DNA from: Crotophaga sulcirostris
Lineage: Eukaryota > Chordata > Aves > Cuculiformes > Crotophagidae
Assembly (NCBI GenBank): GCA_013397455.1
Contig: VYZB01000215.1
Span: forward strand, 1,005,846-1,069,845
Length of the DNA: 64,000 bases
Direction: 5' to 3'
The notes beneath the pieces are model-generated. The model worked only from the letters and a program-made list of their open reading frames with translations. It searched no databases and was not told the DNA's origin. Both the position numbers and the translations under genes were made by a program. Positions 1 through 13,488 of the stretch are shown here, in pieces. How positions within the stretch are numbered: position 1 is the stretch's first letter; every line of letters starts with the position of its first letter.

Positions 1-1475
1 AGTTCTTAGACACATTCTAAGTTCTGGATATTGCAGATTAATAGATAAGCCTTCCAAGCAGTTTTTCAAAACTGCACTGTTACAAGGTCCTATGATATAT
101 CTGGGAAGTTAACAAGATGCATGCATGCCTCTAACATTTTTTGAAAAGGTCTATATTTGGTTCATCGCAGCAATTATGTAACTGATTCTTCAGGTAAGAG
201 ATGGTTAGATTTATTTTTAAGGAGCAAGATGGAATATCTAAGAAATCATTGATATCTTGATCACTGGAAGATGTCTTCTCCTAGGAGAGTTGATAGCATT
301 CAGAAGTGTCAGAACTGGCTTTTATTTTTGTGATACTGAATAATGATTTTTAAGGTGTGGTTTGAGTTCCCGCACACATACCCTGAAAAGAGAGAGGGAG
401 CCATGGGATAGGATAGAGAGGGGGAGAGATGACTTGAGAGACAGAGAGAGTAAATTTTTTACTACCTTATCTGAGTCCTTTTTTAACTATTCCATAGAGA
501 GGCTATTTCTCTTCTTTTTAACTTGAATAAATTAAGGATAGTCAGGTAGAAACATATTTTCAAAATAATTCATCTTATAGTTTACAACATACCTGACAAT
601 TTAAGCTGTACAGATAAGTATACAGTAGTTATTTCATGTAATAAAATCCCCTGTGTGACCTCTCAAAAAAGCAATATTTTACTAAATAGGAATATTTCAT
701 CAAAACAAAACGCAGTTCTGCTGGAAGACTAATGGTCCGCACATTCAAGAGCTGCCTAAGTCAATGAAAGCAGAGATTTTCATCCTTTTGACCTTGTCAA
801 CCCTTTGAATTTCTGTTTAGCCACAAAAGGCTTATACACCATACCACTAATTAGATCACAGCACTTAAGAAATTACTATCCTAGTCTTTAGTTTGTGTAT
901 TTTACATCTTAATTCTAAAACTTTAATAATGTACGTTATACTTCTTATTCTCCCTTGAAATATTAGTTATACATGGTTTCAACATCAAATGTGATATTAT
1001 TCAGTGTAACTTTTCTCCTAACTTCTGCGTTTTTAAAAGCACTAGCATAAAATTAACAATATCGTTCAGTGATTAATTTTCTAGTTCATATGAAAAACAT
1101 GATTATTTCAGTGGATATGTAATTATTGAACTTGTAGAATTCATAGGCAAGTATCTAGAAATTAAACTGTAAGATAAATAAGACAGGTTTTATTATATTA
1201 TGCAATTATGCTATAAAAGTATGAAACATTGGCTGTGTGGTATTTTCCACAAGACCCCTGGAATAAGAAATTCTGAATGCAATAGTCATCTTCCTGATTG
1301 CACAAGTTAAAGTCTTCCCGTCATCCACTGTTAGATCTGTTGTGACTAGCTAGACTAGCAAAGTGCACTCCCATTGTGAGATGATCGTAGCTAATAACTA
1401 TAAGGATGTGAGTTTTTACCTTTTTTCAACAAGCTCTGTGTGTACAGTGAAACAATTCACAAAAATCAAAGATAT
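1..1475. other. Unique A+T-rich non-coding DNA
   Basis: No frame of useful length is open and no repeat family is recognised. A purine-rich patch lies at 385-450. The rest is ordinary A+T-rich sequence with short homopolymers. Nothing here indicates an exon, promoter or RNA gene. Confidence 0.7.
385..450. repeat. GA-rich low-complexity patch
   Basis: About 65 bases are almost all purine on the plus strand, with GAGAGAGGG, GATAGAGAGGGGGAGAGA and ACAGAGAGAG blocks. It is an imperfect, old simple sequence and not a clean microsatellite. Such tracts can adopt non-B structure, but nothing here shows a role. Confidence 0.7.
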
Positions 1476-1612
1476 AGAATCATAGAATGGTTTGGGCTGG
1501 AAGAGACCTTAAAGACCATCTAGTTCAAACCCTTTTGGCAGGCACACCTTCCACTAGATCCAGTTGCTCAAAGTCTCATCCAACCTGGCTTTGAACACTT
1601 CCAGAGATAAAC
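1476..1612 (-). mobile_element. CR1 LINE fragment, 3' end, 5'-truncated
   Basis: Read on the plus strand, the stretch opens with AGAATCATAGAATGGTTTGG. It continues through a GACCTTAAAGACCATCTAG segment and then CCAACCTGGCTTTGAACACT. This is the reverse complement of the 3' end of the avian CR1 retrotransposon, so the element lies on the minus strand. Homology fades near 1612, where the usual GGGGCATCCACAAC continuation is not seen. Only about 135 bases remain of an element of roughly 4.5 kb, which is typical of CR1's 5'-truncated copies. It is dead and non-coding. The family is clear; the subfamily cannot be set by eye. Confidence 0.93.
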
Positions 1613-3390
1613 ACATTAAGCCCATTGTAGGATGGAAAAGTAAGCACAGCCAGTAAGATTAAAGTAATGATTAGCTGCTATTGCTAAAACACTGCAACAC
1701 CAGATTCAGTGAAAATTAGGAATACAAAGGCGATGATGAATAAAACACTTCAGACTTTTAAATACTGCCCATTATTTTCTGTCCATTCTTCAGTGAATGA
1801 AAGCTCCCAAACCATAATAAAAAAATACGTTACATCTTTTGATAAGGTTTAGTTCTCCTATTATATACACACTGAGGTTTTTTCAATCACAGCAGAACTA
1901 AATTCAGCATGAAAGCACACCTTGAAGAATTCTTTATTTTAAATAGACTTCAAAACTTTTATGTAACTTAGATTATGTTAAATTATGTCAGCGGACCTAC
2001 ATTTTTTAACAATCAAAGAAATATGTTACTGATTGAGATTACTGCTTTTGCTTACAGAAAAGGTTTATTATAGCATCAATGATCTTCAGTGAAACGCTGG
2101 TTGGCAATGGTGTATCTTTGTATGTTTAAAGGCTAAAATGAAAAAAACCTTAGGAGACCTTAGAAAATGTATAAGAAAATTAAAGACTTTTTCCACGAAA
2201 TAACTTAATTTTGTTTAGAAAAGATATCTTCCTGCAAGAAAAAAAATTACATGCAGAAAATATTGGAAAATAGTGTAGAGTACTGAAAAAAACAATCTAT
2301 CTAAAAGATGAACTTTTGTAATAATTATTTGTTTAACATTTTGTAGTAACTCAATGTATCTACATCATATGTATCTACACCCACCTAAGGAATTTGTAGA
2401 CAATGTGTCACTAACATAGAGACAAAGGCTGATGTACAGACTGTTTCACCAGAGGCAGCAGGGCAGCCTCTGGCAGTGCTCTGTGTGTGTTTGTTTTGTG
2501 GGTCCTGAGTGTATTTCCATGGGGCTGTGATTGCAGTCTTCTGCATTATAGATGGATTACTGGGCATTCAACGGGGCCTTTCAGCCCCCCTGGCAAGGAA
2601 GGAGCTTCTAGCACTTGCCCCATCCCTATGCTGTCTGCAAAACATTCAGATCAATTTTGATACTTCTCATAAGAAAACTGCATGACATATATCATGCAGG
2701 AAGGAAACAGGCTTGAACATGTGGGCTCACACCCTTTGCTATCACTCTTCCAAGATTAGTTTGCACCTTTAAATGGCAGCCAACCCCACCAGAAAACAGC
2801 AATGTTTGCTTGGCCTATTTGGTTGAGCAAATGAGCCCTCCTCCTGCCTCTCAAGACCCAAGACTCTCACCCTGCCTGCTCTGTGGCCTCTTCATTTTTG
2901 TGCTCCACCTAGGGGCCAGACAGCCACTTTACAGAATTTACGTGTTACCTAGACACGTAAGTTAGACTATTTCGGGATGGATTTCTTTGATTTTTTTTTT
3001 TTTATATATGGGATGATGCAAGAATAGAGTAAAGCAGGGAACAAGAAGAGTTTCTCCGGAGAAGCTGATCAGGATAAGACTATTGTCTCAAAAAACATAC
3101 CTTTTATTTCCCCTCAAAAAATTTTTAAATTGTCCAGAATTGAAAGAGTTTGTTCTCATTCCTCACAATTATAAAGAGAACAGATTTATGAGCCAATTTC
3201 CATGCTCTGCTGCCTCTCAGTCCTGAAGATTTAACAGAAAGGATACTGTCCGCACCACACTGGAACGCTCTAAAATCACACACTCATTGGGAAAGCAGAC
3301 TTAAGGTACCTGAATCATAGTCAATTTTGGAAAGGCATTTCTATACACAGGTCTCTATAAAAGTCCTTTTAATTAATTGAAAGTAATGGG
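1613..3390. other. Non-coding DNA with a less A+T-rich middle
   Basis: Most of this stretch is A+T-rich and featureless. About 2385-2950 is richer in G+C, with CCCC and CCTCC runs, and this alone keeps a 60-codon minus-strand frame open at 2385-2567. That frame has low-complexity composition and no motif, so I do not call a gene. An 8-bp inverted repeat with a 6-base loop lies at 2678-2699 (CTGCATGA and TCATGCAG). Arms of that size are expected by chance. A run of 13 or so T's lies near 2991-3003. Confidence 0.65.
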
Positions 3391-3491
3391 TAGATGGAGT
3401 GCTCAAGGATGTGGTTTAGTAGTGAACAGGTATGATTGGACTTGATGATCTTGAAGGTCTTTTCCAACCAAGTGATTCTATGATTCTATGA
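3391..3491 (+). mobile_element. CR1 LINE tail, 3' end
   Basis: The segment TTGATGATCTTGAAGG is followed by TCTTTTCCAACC and then two copies of a GATTCTAT octamer, ending at about 3491. This is the canonical CR1 3' terminus in plus orientation. The upstream TAGATGGAGTGCTCAAGG stretch reads like the CR1 variant in which this text precedes a mutated GTTGGACTTGATGATCTT, but the 5' limit is soft. It is a very short, 5'-truncated, non-coding insertion. Confidence 0.88.
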
Positions 3492-6400
3492 ATAAGCCGT
3501 ACTACATGCAACAATAACGTTCAGCTTAAACCAATACTGAATTCCATAAGGAAGGCAACAATCCACTTTGATTTTTGTATATTGTTCCTGCGGGTACAAT
3601 AGGAAATGGTCAGAGAAAACAACATATCCCACCTCACACTGGTTCACTAGCTTTATAATGATTCCGGGAAGGAGGTTTTGTATGGACACGGGCATAACAC
3701 AGAAATTAATAGATAGAAGATATCATACTAGAAATCTCACAAATCTCTTGATTTGTTGCAGAGTGTATGTGAGGCAACAGGGCAGCATCTTGCATTCTCC
3801 ATCTTGGGGAGAAATTTTACAAGGCAAAAGTGTAACATAAACATGTTCAACTAGGTGAACAAATGTATTTGTTTCCCAAAACCACTTTCGCTCAATAAGA
3901 TTTAGTGAAAAGGAATGGTTACAAATCTATGAACATTTTAGCAAAATAAGGACGTAATGAATATAATACCTACTTGTCCAAAAGAAATTAGAAGTAGAGT
4001 TAACAGATAAGAAAAATAAAGAAATAAGAACAATATATTTAAGTTGATTGATAGAATTATACTTGTCTGTTTGTCTGCCTGGAACAGTCCTCTGAGAAGT
4101 GTCAGCAAAATTTGAAAGCTAAATTTGATAAAGAAGTGTGTGGGATATGTTATTAAGTTCCTACAAATTTCCTGAAAATAATTTTGTTTGCATACTGTTA
4201 ATGCCTTTGTATTTCTCTTGTAAAAAACTCAATATTTTAGTTCTTTTCTCTGTTAGGAGTAAGAAATGACACTGACACAGCACGATTGCTGACAGGGAAT
4301 ATTTTGAAGTAAAAGAAAAAGATCATGTTGGTAGGGGAGATTAAAGCGGGATTTGGCTCAAGGTGAAAATACTCAAACACATAGAGACTGAATGTAGGTT
4401 TCTATAATACATTCCGATAAGAGTCAGTAGTTATCATGTCAGTGGAAGAGGAGAGGGATTCAGTTCAGTCCCACAGAATACATGACTGCTCAGTGGACTC
4501 CTGTCTGATGCAAATTGCATTTCCTTACCCAGAGAATCCTACTATTCAAATAGTATTTTAAAACTTCTAAAAACTTGTACTGGAGAATATAATAATTTTA
4601 TCATACCCTTGGAACGAGCCCTTATGTGCAAGCATTTCATGGCCTGATAAAGAAAAAGAGGTGCAAGGGCACAGAGCTTATAATTAGAATTATGCATCAT
4701 TGGAGATTCCATTTGGTAAAACAATTTATGTACTTACAGAGAGTTAGAGAGTCCTCCTGAACACACACGGTATTTCACAGCCTCAATAATGAAATGCAGT
4801 AGATTTATAACATTTTTTTTAATAGGAAAAGTTTAGTCACCATTTTGTCAGAATGGCTGGCAGCTACAGTCATGCTTACTTCAAACATCTCAGATTTTTA
4901 AGTCTTAGATTAATTTTTCAGACCAGACGCCATAATTAGAATCTCCTTAATGCCCTTCATTAATATAAAAGTCACAACATCTTGTTATAGAGACTAACTT
5001 TCTAATGCAATTGCCCAAAAGTATTATAAAAAATCCTCTAGGAATTGGTACTGTTTTATCTGTAGTAATGAGTTTTCTATATTGTCTACATTTTCACACA
5101 GTAGTTATGAAGCTTTTCTTTGTGACTTCTGTTTCCTTGGGCTCTATTTCAACTTATATTAGTGCAAGAGAATGTGCAAGTTTTCAAGGCAAGTTTCTTC
5201 TTCTGTAAAATTTAACACAGCTATCTCAGAAGTGCCTTATATACCAATATTGTCATACAGGGCAGCTAATGGGGCAGTTGTGTCCTGGATTGAAAAAAAA
5301 CATACTTTATCAAGCTAGGCTTATCATGGGTTTGAGGATTGTCACTGAACATCACTTGCATTTGGCTATGAAAGTGAAACCACAGTGGTAAGAGGATCCT
5401 GCACTAGGGCCTACTTAAGGATGATGTAAGCCCTTGAGACAAATTAATAGAGATTAATTCTTTGGAAGTTCTAGGATGTCTTCACAGACTAATTTCAATG
5501 GAGCTTGTTACAATGACAAAAACAGAGACCCCCATAATTTGCATCAAAGCATGTACCTTCATCACAAGCTGTGGATGAAAAAAAAAAAATTATGCTATTC
5601 ATCTTGCATGGAAAAACAGGAATAATTTGTCCACTTAGAAAAAATGAGTCAAAGAACTTCCAAATCCTCAGACTTCTGTAATTTATGTATCCAAATGATT
5701 CACATCTGGACAGGTATTACTTCTTTTTTAAGATTAGCCAACAGCAAATATTTTTAAAATCTATGTTTTTCCATTAACGACTTCTCAAATGTGGGGACGA
5801 TAATGAAAATGTAGAATGCTAGTCTTGTAAAATTAAGTAGCGGAATATAAGCATGATATGAATAATAGTGCAACACAAAAATAACTCAGAGCAACTTATT
5901 ATAGAATATGAACAGGGGAAATGGTAAGTTGAAACTTCATGGGATCTTACACATAAGCACCCTCATAAAGAATTAGCAATTCCACAGCACAATCCCCGGA
6001 AGTGTCTTTTAGAGGATACCAAAGGGTTTTAAAGCAAAGACATATACATATATCTCATATGTTTGAGAATTTAAGAGGAAGAAATTACGCTTATTTATTA
6101 CCTAAAATATCCCATGGGAGAACATGTATTTAAATATATTTTGCAATGTAAATATAATTACCGTCATATTAGCAATTCCGACAACAAACACATAAATTGG
6201 CAATTCAAAATGCTGACTTGATTTCATTTTTGTTCAATGTAAATGTACAACTTAGAAATACTTCTCTTGCTTTGTTTAGCAAATTACTATATTAGAGAAG
6301 AGTTGAAAACATATTAGACATGCTCAAACACACATAAAATGGGAAACTGAAGGTAGCAAAAGTATTTAGCACTTTGCAATGGTCAGTCAATCCTTTAAAT

Positions 6401-9400
6401 TTAACTATAACATTTGTTTGCTAGTGAGTGAAATGATATATTGTAGCTTCTCTCAATGCACGTTTTTGGGGCTGGCTTGACAAGGCACACTTCATGGAGA
6501 ACACAGCCCCACAACTGTCCTGCTCTAAGTTTGTGTTTCTGGATCATTTCTCAAAATAAGCAACTTTTGTTCCTTGTTCCCTGTTCTACTATTTCAATAA
6601 CCCATGTGTGTCTGCTAACATCTGGACTTGGAGCACATGGTTGTTGCAGCATCACAAGCTGCTTCATTCCCTTGTTAGCACCAGCTAAACCTGGTGCCTC
6701 TCCATCATTCCTCCCTCCACTTGCTTGTAACTTGTGAGAAGCCTGGACTTGGTGGTCCATCTTTTGCAGGAGGTGCAGCACAGTGAGTGCACACTTTGCC
6801 AGTGCAGACTAACGGCTTCTCTGTTGTTTCCTGAGGGGGCATTTCACACCGCTCCTCACAGCATTTAATTCTCATGTTTTTCTAATTTCCAATTGCCTAC
6901 GTAATTCCAATCCTTTTGAAGGTTTTTGACTTTTATTTTTCATTTGGGGAAAATAATTTCAGATGCACAAACTGATGAACATTATATTTATGTTTTTATA
7001 TCTATATACATTAGCGAAGTATCATATCTTCATTTTGACTTTCATATCAAAAGGAGTTTTCACAATTCCTGTTGACTCCAATTATAATAAGATTACTCCT
7101 TAACTGTCCATTAAAATATGACTGTGGAATCATATTGTAAAATCAAATAATCTATGGCCCAGTTTAGCTTACAGTTTATGGGATTTAATTTTTATGATTC
7201 AATAAATTTGAGCTTTCTTTTTCATATGCAGATGAGGGATTTTTCAAACAAACATCATGGTCATGGGTTTTTTTAACGTTTGAAAGCCATGGTAAATATT
7301 AGAATTAAGCAAATACCACAACAGAAATTTAACTTCAAGTCTTTGCTTCCCCAGCTACTAATTGATTTGTATATATCAAAAGAAGTAAATACTTAAACTT
7401 TACAATCACTCTTTAGGTTGATAACAGTTTTCTACATATATTCCACATTCACTCTTTGTGAGTGAGTTGGAATTAGTTACATTAACCATCCACTCTTACA
7501 GCTGATGGAGGGAACCAGTCTTACAGTAATAATTGCAAATACATCTGAAGTCTGTATTTGCATGTACCCATATAAAATTCAAGTTCTGAAACTGGAAATA
7601 AAAGTTTTGGTGTGTCACCAGCATGACAAGTTAACAACATTTTCCTGGAATGTGACACAAAAAAAGTAAAACCATATCAATTCATATAATGCCCTGAATT
7701 ACTCTTTTGCATTTTTTCTTAAAATAAAATTAAAAACAAAGAACTTCGAATCTTTTCACTAAGATTTGACTTGACTATAGACAGTAAGCAGAATGTACCT
7801 ACCAACACGCAATGGCTGGCAGTTCTGTTTTTGTAAGTTATTTCAAGTTCATCTTTAGAAATTTCAAAAGGCGGAATAAAAAGGTATGACAAAGCATTGG
7901 TTTGTATGTATTAAAAGATATCCCAATGCCCTTCTTTCCTCCAAACTTCTCAGATGCGATTCTAGGAAAGTGTGGTTTGACATTGCTTTCTCATGACAAT
8001 TTTAGATGAAAGATCTATGGATTTTTTATGAGACAAGCCTAACAAATTTTTTTGGTGTTGAACAAGCTCAGGTAATCCATAAATCATTTTGATCTAAATT
8101 ATGAAAAGAAGCAATTAGATATGAACTATTAGGAAAAATTCTGTTGATTTACAACTTTCCCTTAATTAAGTCTTAATTAAAACACAACCAAATTAGAAGC
8201 ATTGTTTCCATCAACAGAGAAATTGCAGCTTTGTAGAATTATGAACAACAGTGCTCAATGGCATTACTTCAAATGCACATGTGCTATATAAAAGTTCTTA
8301 ATATTGTCAGAGAAGAGACTGACATAATAGCCTGTGGCAAGGCACCTTTTGCTAATGCCACTGAACAACGTGCAGCAACATGATACACAGGGTTGAGTGA
8401 CACAATGGCTCGTGTCAAAGAACCAGACATAGTACTTTGAAGATGTCAAGGTACATTGAGCTGCTGTGAACTTCAGCATACCTAGAAGCAATATTAGATC
8501 ATGGCAGTATGAATGGAAAAGCAGTGGACTGTAACAGCCAGACAAAATCTAGCTTCATGTAATGTAAAGTAACTATAGCTTACATTCAAATATCATAATG
8601 ATGCTGATTAGAAATCATGAAAAAACTTGTTACAGTTCTCTCTTCTATTAATTTACTCCATTCCTATATATTATCATGACATGAAAAGATAAGTGGGTGC
8701 AAAGCAGTATGTACAAACTGTATAGATTAAGAAAAAACATGGATTGTTGATATAACAAATTTATCCACTGATACACTGTGACATCATAAAATCCCCTAAT
8801 AGCGTAACACACAGCCCATGCTTCAGCATTATGGGACAGTTTTGGAACATTTAAAATTACTTCTTTAAAATAAAACACTGCCACTTTTTTTCTTCATAAT
8901 GCCTACAAGGCCTATGTCTTTGTACCATCATCCTAATTAAGAGAATTCAGTAGCAGGTAAAACACTAAAATCATTCTTCTCATTTCACTGCAAGTGTTGC
9001 ATATAACTTGATTCCCAAGGCTAGAAAATTGTCTCATTATATTCAATGGATTAAATATGTGCTTCTTTGAGCTGGTTATTGTTCTAGCAAAATTGTTGCC
9101 TACCTCTTCCTGTGTCTTTTGGGAAGCAAAAGGACATATTTGCTAGTTCACTTTCAAATCTTTGTCTGGGAGTGGGTACACTGCTGCAAAACGTTAATGC
9201 TGGTGAAGAGGGTTACATAAATACAACCAAGCGTCACTAGATGTCAGTATTGGAAACAGGCTTGTGCTGCTGTTTGTCCAAAAAAACAGGGCATGCATCT
9301 TGGAGAAATTCTTCTTTTTAAGAATTCCTCACTTTCAGGTGCCTGTATTCTTTTGGATGTGGAAAATGCATTTCACATTTTGATGGTCACAATAACAGTC

Positions 9401-9880
9401 AAGTGATAAATAGTTTATGAAAAAGGCAATATTTAATCCCATGCTTTATTTGTTTTTTACATATTACGGGGGATATAAAATGTAGAGAACAGCTTACCTG
9501 AATGACAGGTAGACTACTGCTTTAGACTATTTAACACTGCCAGATAACATTGTAGTCGGGGGAAAAAGAAAACAACAAAAAACACCCCAAAACAAGGAAG
9601 ATGTATTTATATTATACAATATTTTGAAAGGTTTGGAACAATGTCTGACTGAACCATGTCTTTACAATTTCATCATTAATTTGAAGTTGCCTTTCCCTTT
9701 AGGGAACAGAAGTTCAGCACTTTGTTCTCCTGAGAGGTCACAGCTCTTCTTTTGACAAGGAGATCAAACTCTCAGATATCAAATTCAATGCTATGTGTTA
9801 TTTGTGGTTTAATCCTTGAGGGTCAGGACTAAGAAAGCAGGCCTCTGAGATTTATATCTTGATTTTACAATCAATCCTTT
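3492..9880. other. Unique A+T-rich non-coding DNA
   Basis: About 6.4 kb with no recognised repeat or gene. Short frames of 60 to 93 codons occur at 3568-3840, 4542-4724, 5005-5208, 6456-6781 (both strands), 8264-8545 and 8648-8884. They have skewed, A+T-driven composition and no family motif, so I treat them as chance. Small items: an octamer palindrome ATGCAAATTGCAT at 4508-4520, a TCCCATGGGA palindrome near 6112, and two copies of CTTAATTAA at 8161-8180. Confidence 0.6.
4508..4520. promoter_or_regulatory. Octamer-like palindrome (possible POU site)
   Basis: The 13 bases ATGCAAATTGCAT form a perfect palindrome around one central A and contain the octamer ATGCAAAT, the known target of POU/OCT factors. 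The match is visible. Occupancy is not, and an octamer is expected by chance about once or twice in a window of this size and composition. Confidence 0.2.
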
Positions 9881-9935
9881 TTGGGAACCTCAACAAGTCA
9901 CTTATCTCTCTGTTTCAATTTCCTCATCCTCAGAG
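9881..9935 (+). repeat. MIR/CORE-SINE-like ancient SINE remnant
   Basis: The segments CAACAAGTCACTTATCTCTC and TTTCAATTTCCTCATCCTCA follow the order of the MIR core, which reads roughly CAAGTTACTTAACCTCTCTG then CCTCAGTTTCCTCATCTG. MIR-type CORE-SINEs are old amniote tRNA-derived retroposons, and diverged copies survive in bird genomes. Here only the central part can be followed. No A/B-box head or tail is seen. The alternative is chance similarity of a pyrimidine-rich stretch. Confidence 0.45.
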
Positions 9936-12511
9936 ATACAGAATTAAGGGAAGAAGACATGGCATGAGGTGAATAAAGAGGGTGTGAAAAGAATTTTTTA
10001 CCTGATATTTCTGGGGGGAAAGGGGCTGTTCTTTGTTGTTCTACTTCTTTCAGAAAGTCATCCATTAATTCAATTGTTATTTAAAACATACTCTATGGAA
10101 ATAATAATTTTGTCTTGTGTTAGCAATCTACTAGCTAGGAAACATTCAAATCATTAAAACATGAGTACGGTTTTGTAATTCACGTTGCACAGTTCAGAAA
10201 TCAACACAGTGGACTGTTAATAAACAACAGAATTGCCCTGAGAAGGAGATCTATAACAGTCAGTACTGTTAGTCATTGGAGTAAGAATTATGACTGAAGG
10301 TATTGAAAAACAGAGTTTTCTTAATAACTGTATCATGCAAAGTTTTACATGTTCAGCTTTCCTAAAGCAAGGATATTCTTATTAGTTTTAACACAGAGAA
10401 GCCAGACTATATACATTGTTGTACTATACATCCTGGAGATTATTTTGATAATTTTGAAAATTATGTCAATGGAAGACATTCTATAGCCAAAAGTTAAGCA
10501 TATCTATTCACTAAGTAAACAGACAATACAAAAGACACACAACAGCTATTGATTCCACTTGTTCTTTTCTATTCTTTCTGTGTTAGAATATCCAATTTCT
10601 TCAGGCTAAAATCCAGCCTAAGTATAACAGATAAAAACCCTCTGTTTCCCATTGCGGTTAAAAAAAGTGAACCTTCTATGCTAATACAATACAACCTATT
10701 CGTGATAGGTAAACACCAAAGTGTCTTCTAAGGAAAGAACAATGATCAATTAATTTAAAAAAAGACTCAGAAAAATATTAATACTGTCTTATATTATCAA
10801 CACAATTATAGAATTATTTCTAGAAGCAAATGAACAATGAAATATCTGGACCAACTTAAAAGGCAGTGTAGCTGAAAAAGACCAAAGGATGAACCATGTT
10901 ATTTATCTTTTTTTTCTTTTGCTGAAATATTTTAAAACACTTGAAGTTGTTGCTGTTAATTATGAAGTAATCTCTCTAGTTGACTCCTAAAACTTCACAG
11001 ACAGTCTACAGGGAGAACTAGAAATTATTTAATTAATGTACTCCAAATAGTCAAACTTAAATTGTGTTTCATTAAAAAGCCTCCCCCACTGTTGCTGCTG
11101 GCTTCTGGAAATTCAGTGTTTCCACTTACATGTCCAGGGCTAGAGCTAAAATAAGAGGTAATTAGTAGAATATTAAACTATTGTTTACATCAAATTAAAG
11201 AAGTTTTATGATGCAGAAACTGCAGAATAAAGTGATTCTGCACATAAAACAACACAATAAATGGAGTTAAGTGGAGCACCAGTACAGCATCAGTTCCTGT
11301 GAGAGGTACAGCAGAATGGTTTTAATTTGTTGATTCTGTTATCACGCTTAGACAATGAGTTTGCCTTTCTTAATTCAAGTCATTTCAAGCAGTAAACACA
11401 TATGATGATTCCTTTACTGTGTTAATGACTGATGTGATGCCAGCCTGGACTACACAGGGATGTAAATATCAATGAGGTTGTTAAGCACAGGATTACTTTA
11501 TAGAGTTCCTTGTATTTGAAGGATACCTAACAGAAGCTAGTTGCTTTTCATTCCCATTTTTAATCTTTGATAATTTGGGCAAATTTCAGAACAAGCACAT
11601 TTGAACATATGGTATTTTAAATCACAGCAGAAGGTCCTGATAGGATTAGGTGTATCGTAACTGATGGGATGTCCTCTGTTAGTTTGAAATGGCTTTTATG
11701 GACCTTCTAATGAGAAGACATATAAGATACCATTGTTTTCCCACATGGAAGACACTGAACACTAGCTACCTCTGCCTCCTGCTTTATCATCAAAACTAGA
11801 TCAAGAAAAGCCAACATCTTCCTGCACAGCTGGAACTTCAAATTAAGCAGTAAATCCTCAAGACTACAGTCTTTTTTCTCAAGACTGTTCAACCAAGAGC
11901 CTTGTGATAGCAGTTTGCTGGAAAATAACAATTTCACATATACAAGCAGCAATAAATAAAACCAGTATATACATACACATACATTCAAGAACTATAGAGG
12001 TAATGAAAGAATAAAAGATGTGACTGTCTTTTCAAATAGCCGTGAGAAACCTAGGCTGAAACGCTCCCTTGATTTTTCGAACCAATCTGGTTATAACCCT
12101 GCAACAATTCATCTGTTCCACCAGCTCTTCAAGTACAAACTGCTAAGCTGCAACAGGCACAGTTGATTGGGAATATATGACATTACTTAGCTCATTCTGT
12201 TCACCAAAAAAAAAAAATGAAATACCATAGGTATTCCCTACCTTTTAGAATAAGCATACTAACACTGATACATGTTTTTAAAAATAATGCCTAGTATAGA
12301 TTATGAACAGGAAACACTACTTCATGTTTATACGGGATAGATTCAATCTCTGTTTTCAGTTGTGCTTGCATAATGGTTTTATCATAACTTTGTAATTGTC
12401 AGATTTTGAAACCAAAATACAGTTATTATTAAGCAAGTGTTTGGGGATCTCGCAGCTAGAAGTGCATTGCCTGATCTTGGTACACTTTATAAACAGAGCT
12501 TATATGGATAG
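9936..12511. other. Unique A+T-rich non-coding DNA
   Basis: Nothing gene-like is visible. The longest frame, 93 codons on the minus strand at 11707-11988, starts with a hydrophobic stretch and matches no family I know. A 17-base palindrome of ATAATTTT, G, AAAATTAT lies at 10448-10464. Being pure A+T apart from its centre, it is not surprising here. Confidence 0.6.
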
Positions 12512-12556
12512 CCAAGATGATCTCAAAGGTCTTTTCCAATCAGGCGATTCTATGAC
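12512..12556 (+). mobile_element. CR1 LINE tail, degraded
   Basis: GATGATCTCAAAGG followed by TCTTTTCCAATCAGGCGATT and CTATGA matches the final 40 or so bases of CR1. It keeps only one terminal GATTCTATGA octamer. Upstream homology is lost, so the left edge is approximate. It is non-coding. Confidence 0.8.
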
Positions 12557-13400
12557 AGTTGGACAAATGTGAATTCCATTAAGTTAGATATTTCTAAAAA
12601 TCATCACTGAAAGTCATGGTTGGGAATTTTATTCAAGGGTATTGAAACAACCCGAAATTATTATAATTCTTACAACAGCAGTAGAGAAAAGATGCCTAAA
12701 GATGGTGTCTTATTTTTTTTTTCAGCTGACTATTAAGTAGTTCTGTCAATCATTCAGTAAAATGCATTGATGCTGTGTAAAACCCAAAAGCTATTCTGAT
12801 AAATACAAAATGAGATGTTTAAATGAACTCTACTGAATTGTTTTGGACTTCTAGCAACAGGAGTTGGAAGAGACAATGACAAACAATTCTGTTTTCAGAT
12901 GCATTTCTGGACAGTAACAAAATTCTTGAGGAAGTTCTAGAAGACTTTACCATGTGATTCCTGCCTACAAAAGGAGACTTTTCAAGCACGTAACAGATAT
13001 TGACTGTATGAGTACTAATCACAAATTTTAAATTAATCATTTTCTATTTGATGGGAGTGAGAGGAACTGACTGTCAGAAGACAGGAAAGGTATTTTGCAA
13101 AATGCAGTGCATAGAAATTAATTGTATCAGAACCTTCCTCTCCTTGCGCTAACATTTAGAAATCAGCATCTGCACAATAGTCTTGTTATAAAGTTTAACA
13201 TGGATAATGATGTAATTATGTATAAGAGAAAGATTTATATAGCAACCTGTAACTGTGCATGTCAAAGTTCTGTGCATTGATTTCAAAAGCATCACTAAAT
13301 TTTAAATGGCCTTTTTTTTTTTATAGATCTACATATATTCTTTTCAACAGAAGCTTATGGTCCTTTGGTGCTACTCTGGTCTATTGGGTAAACAGCAGCC
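12557..13400. other. Unique non-coding DNA
   Basis: No repeat or gene is recognised. A 73-codon minus-strand frame at 12819-13040 has no motif. A 14-base T run lies close to 13310. Confidence 0.6.
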
Positions 13401-13488
13401 ACATACACATACACATGCATATACACATACACAACTCTCTGTGGTTTTAAAATATATATACACACATATATACATATACATACACATA
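13401..13488. repeat. Compound CA/TA microsatellite
   Basis: Two imperfect blocks lie close together. 13401-13433 is ACATACACATACAC-type (a CATACA hexamer pattern), and 13449-13488 is TATATATACACACATATATA-type. The 15 bases between them are unrelated. The open frames crossing this spot on both strands exist only because the repeat lacks stop codons, so they are not genes. Confidence 0.9.

Noticed and set aside
2678..2699. Hairpin CTGCATGA, six-base loop, TCATGCAG
   Set aside because: Arms of 8 bp with short loops are expected more than ten times in a window of this size and composition.
5170..5206. CAAGTTTCTTCTTCTGTAAAAT resemblance to a SINE core end
   Set aside because: It is a single short word with no supporting sequence on either side.
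10448..10464. 17-base palindrome ATAATTTT, G, AAAATTAT
   Set aside because: It is pure A+T apart from the centre and easily formed by chance here.
11707..11988. 93-codon minus-strand frame beginning with a hydrophobic stretch like a signal peptide
   Set aside because: There is no cleavage context, family match or conserved motif, and frames of this length occur by chance at several places in the window.
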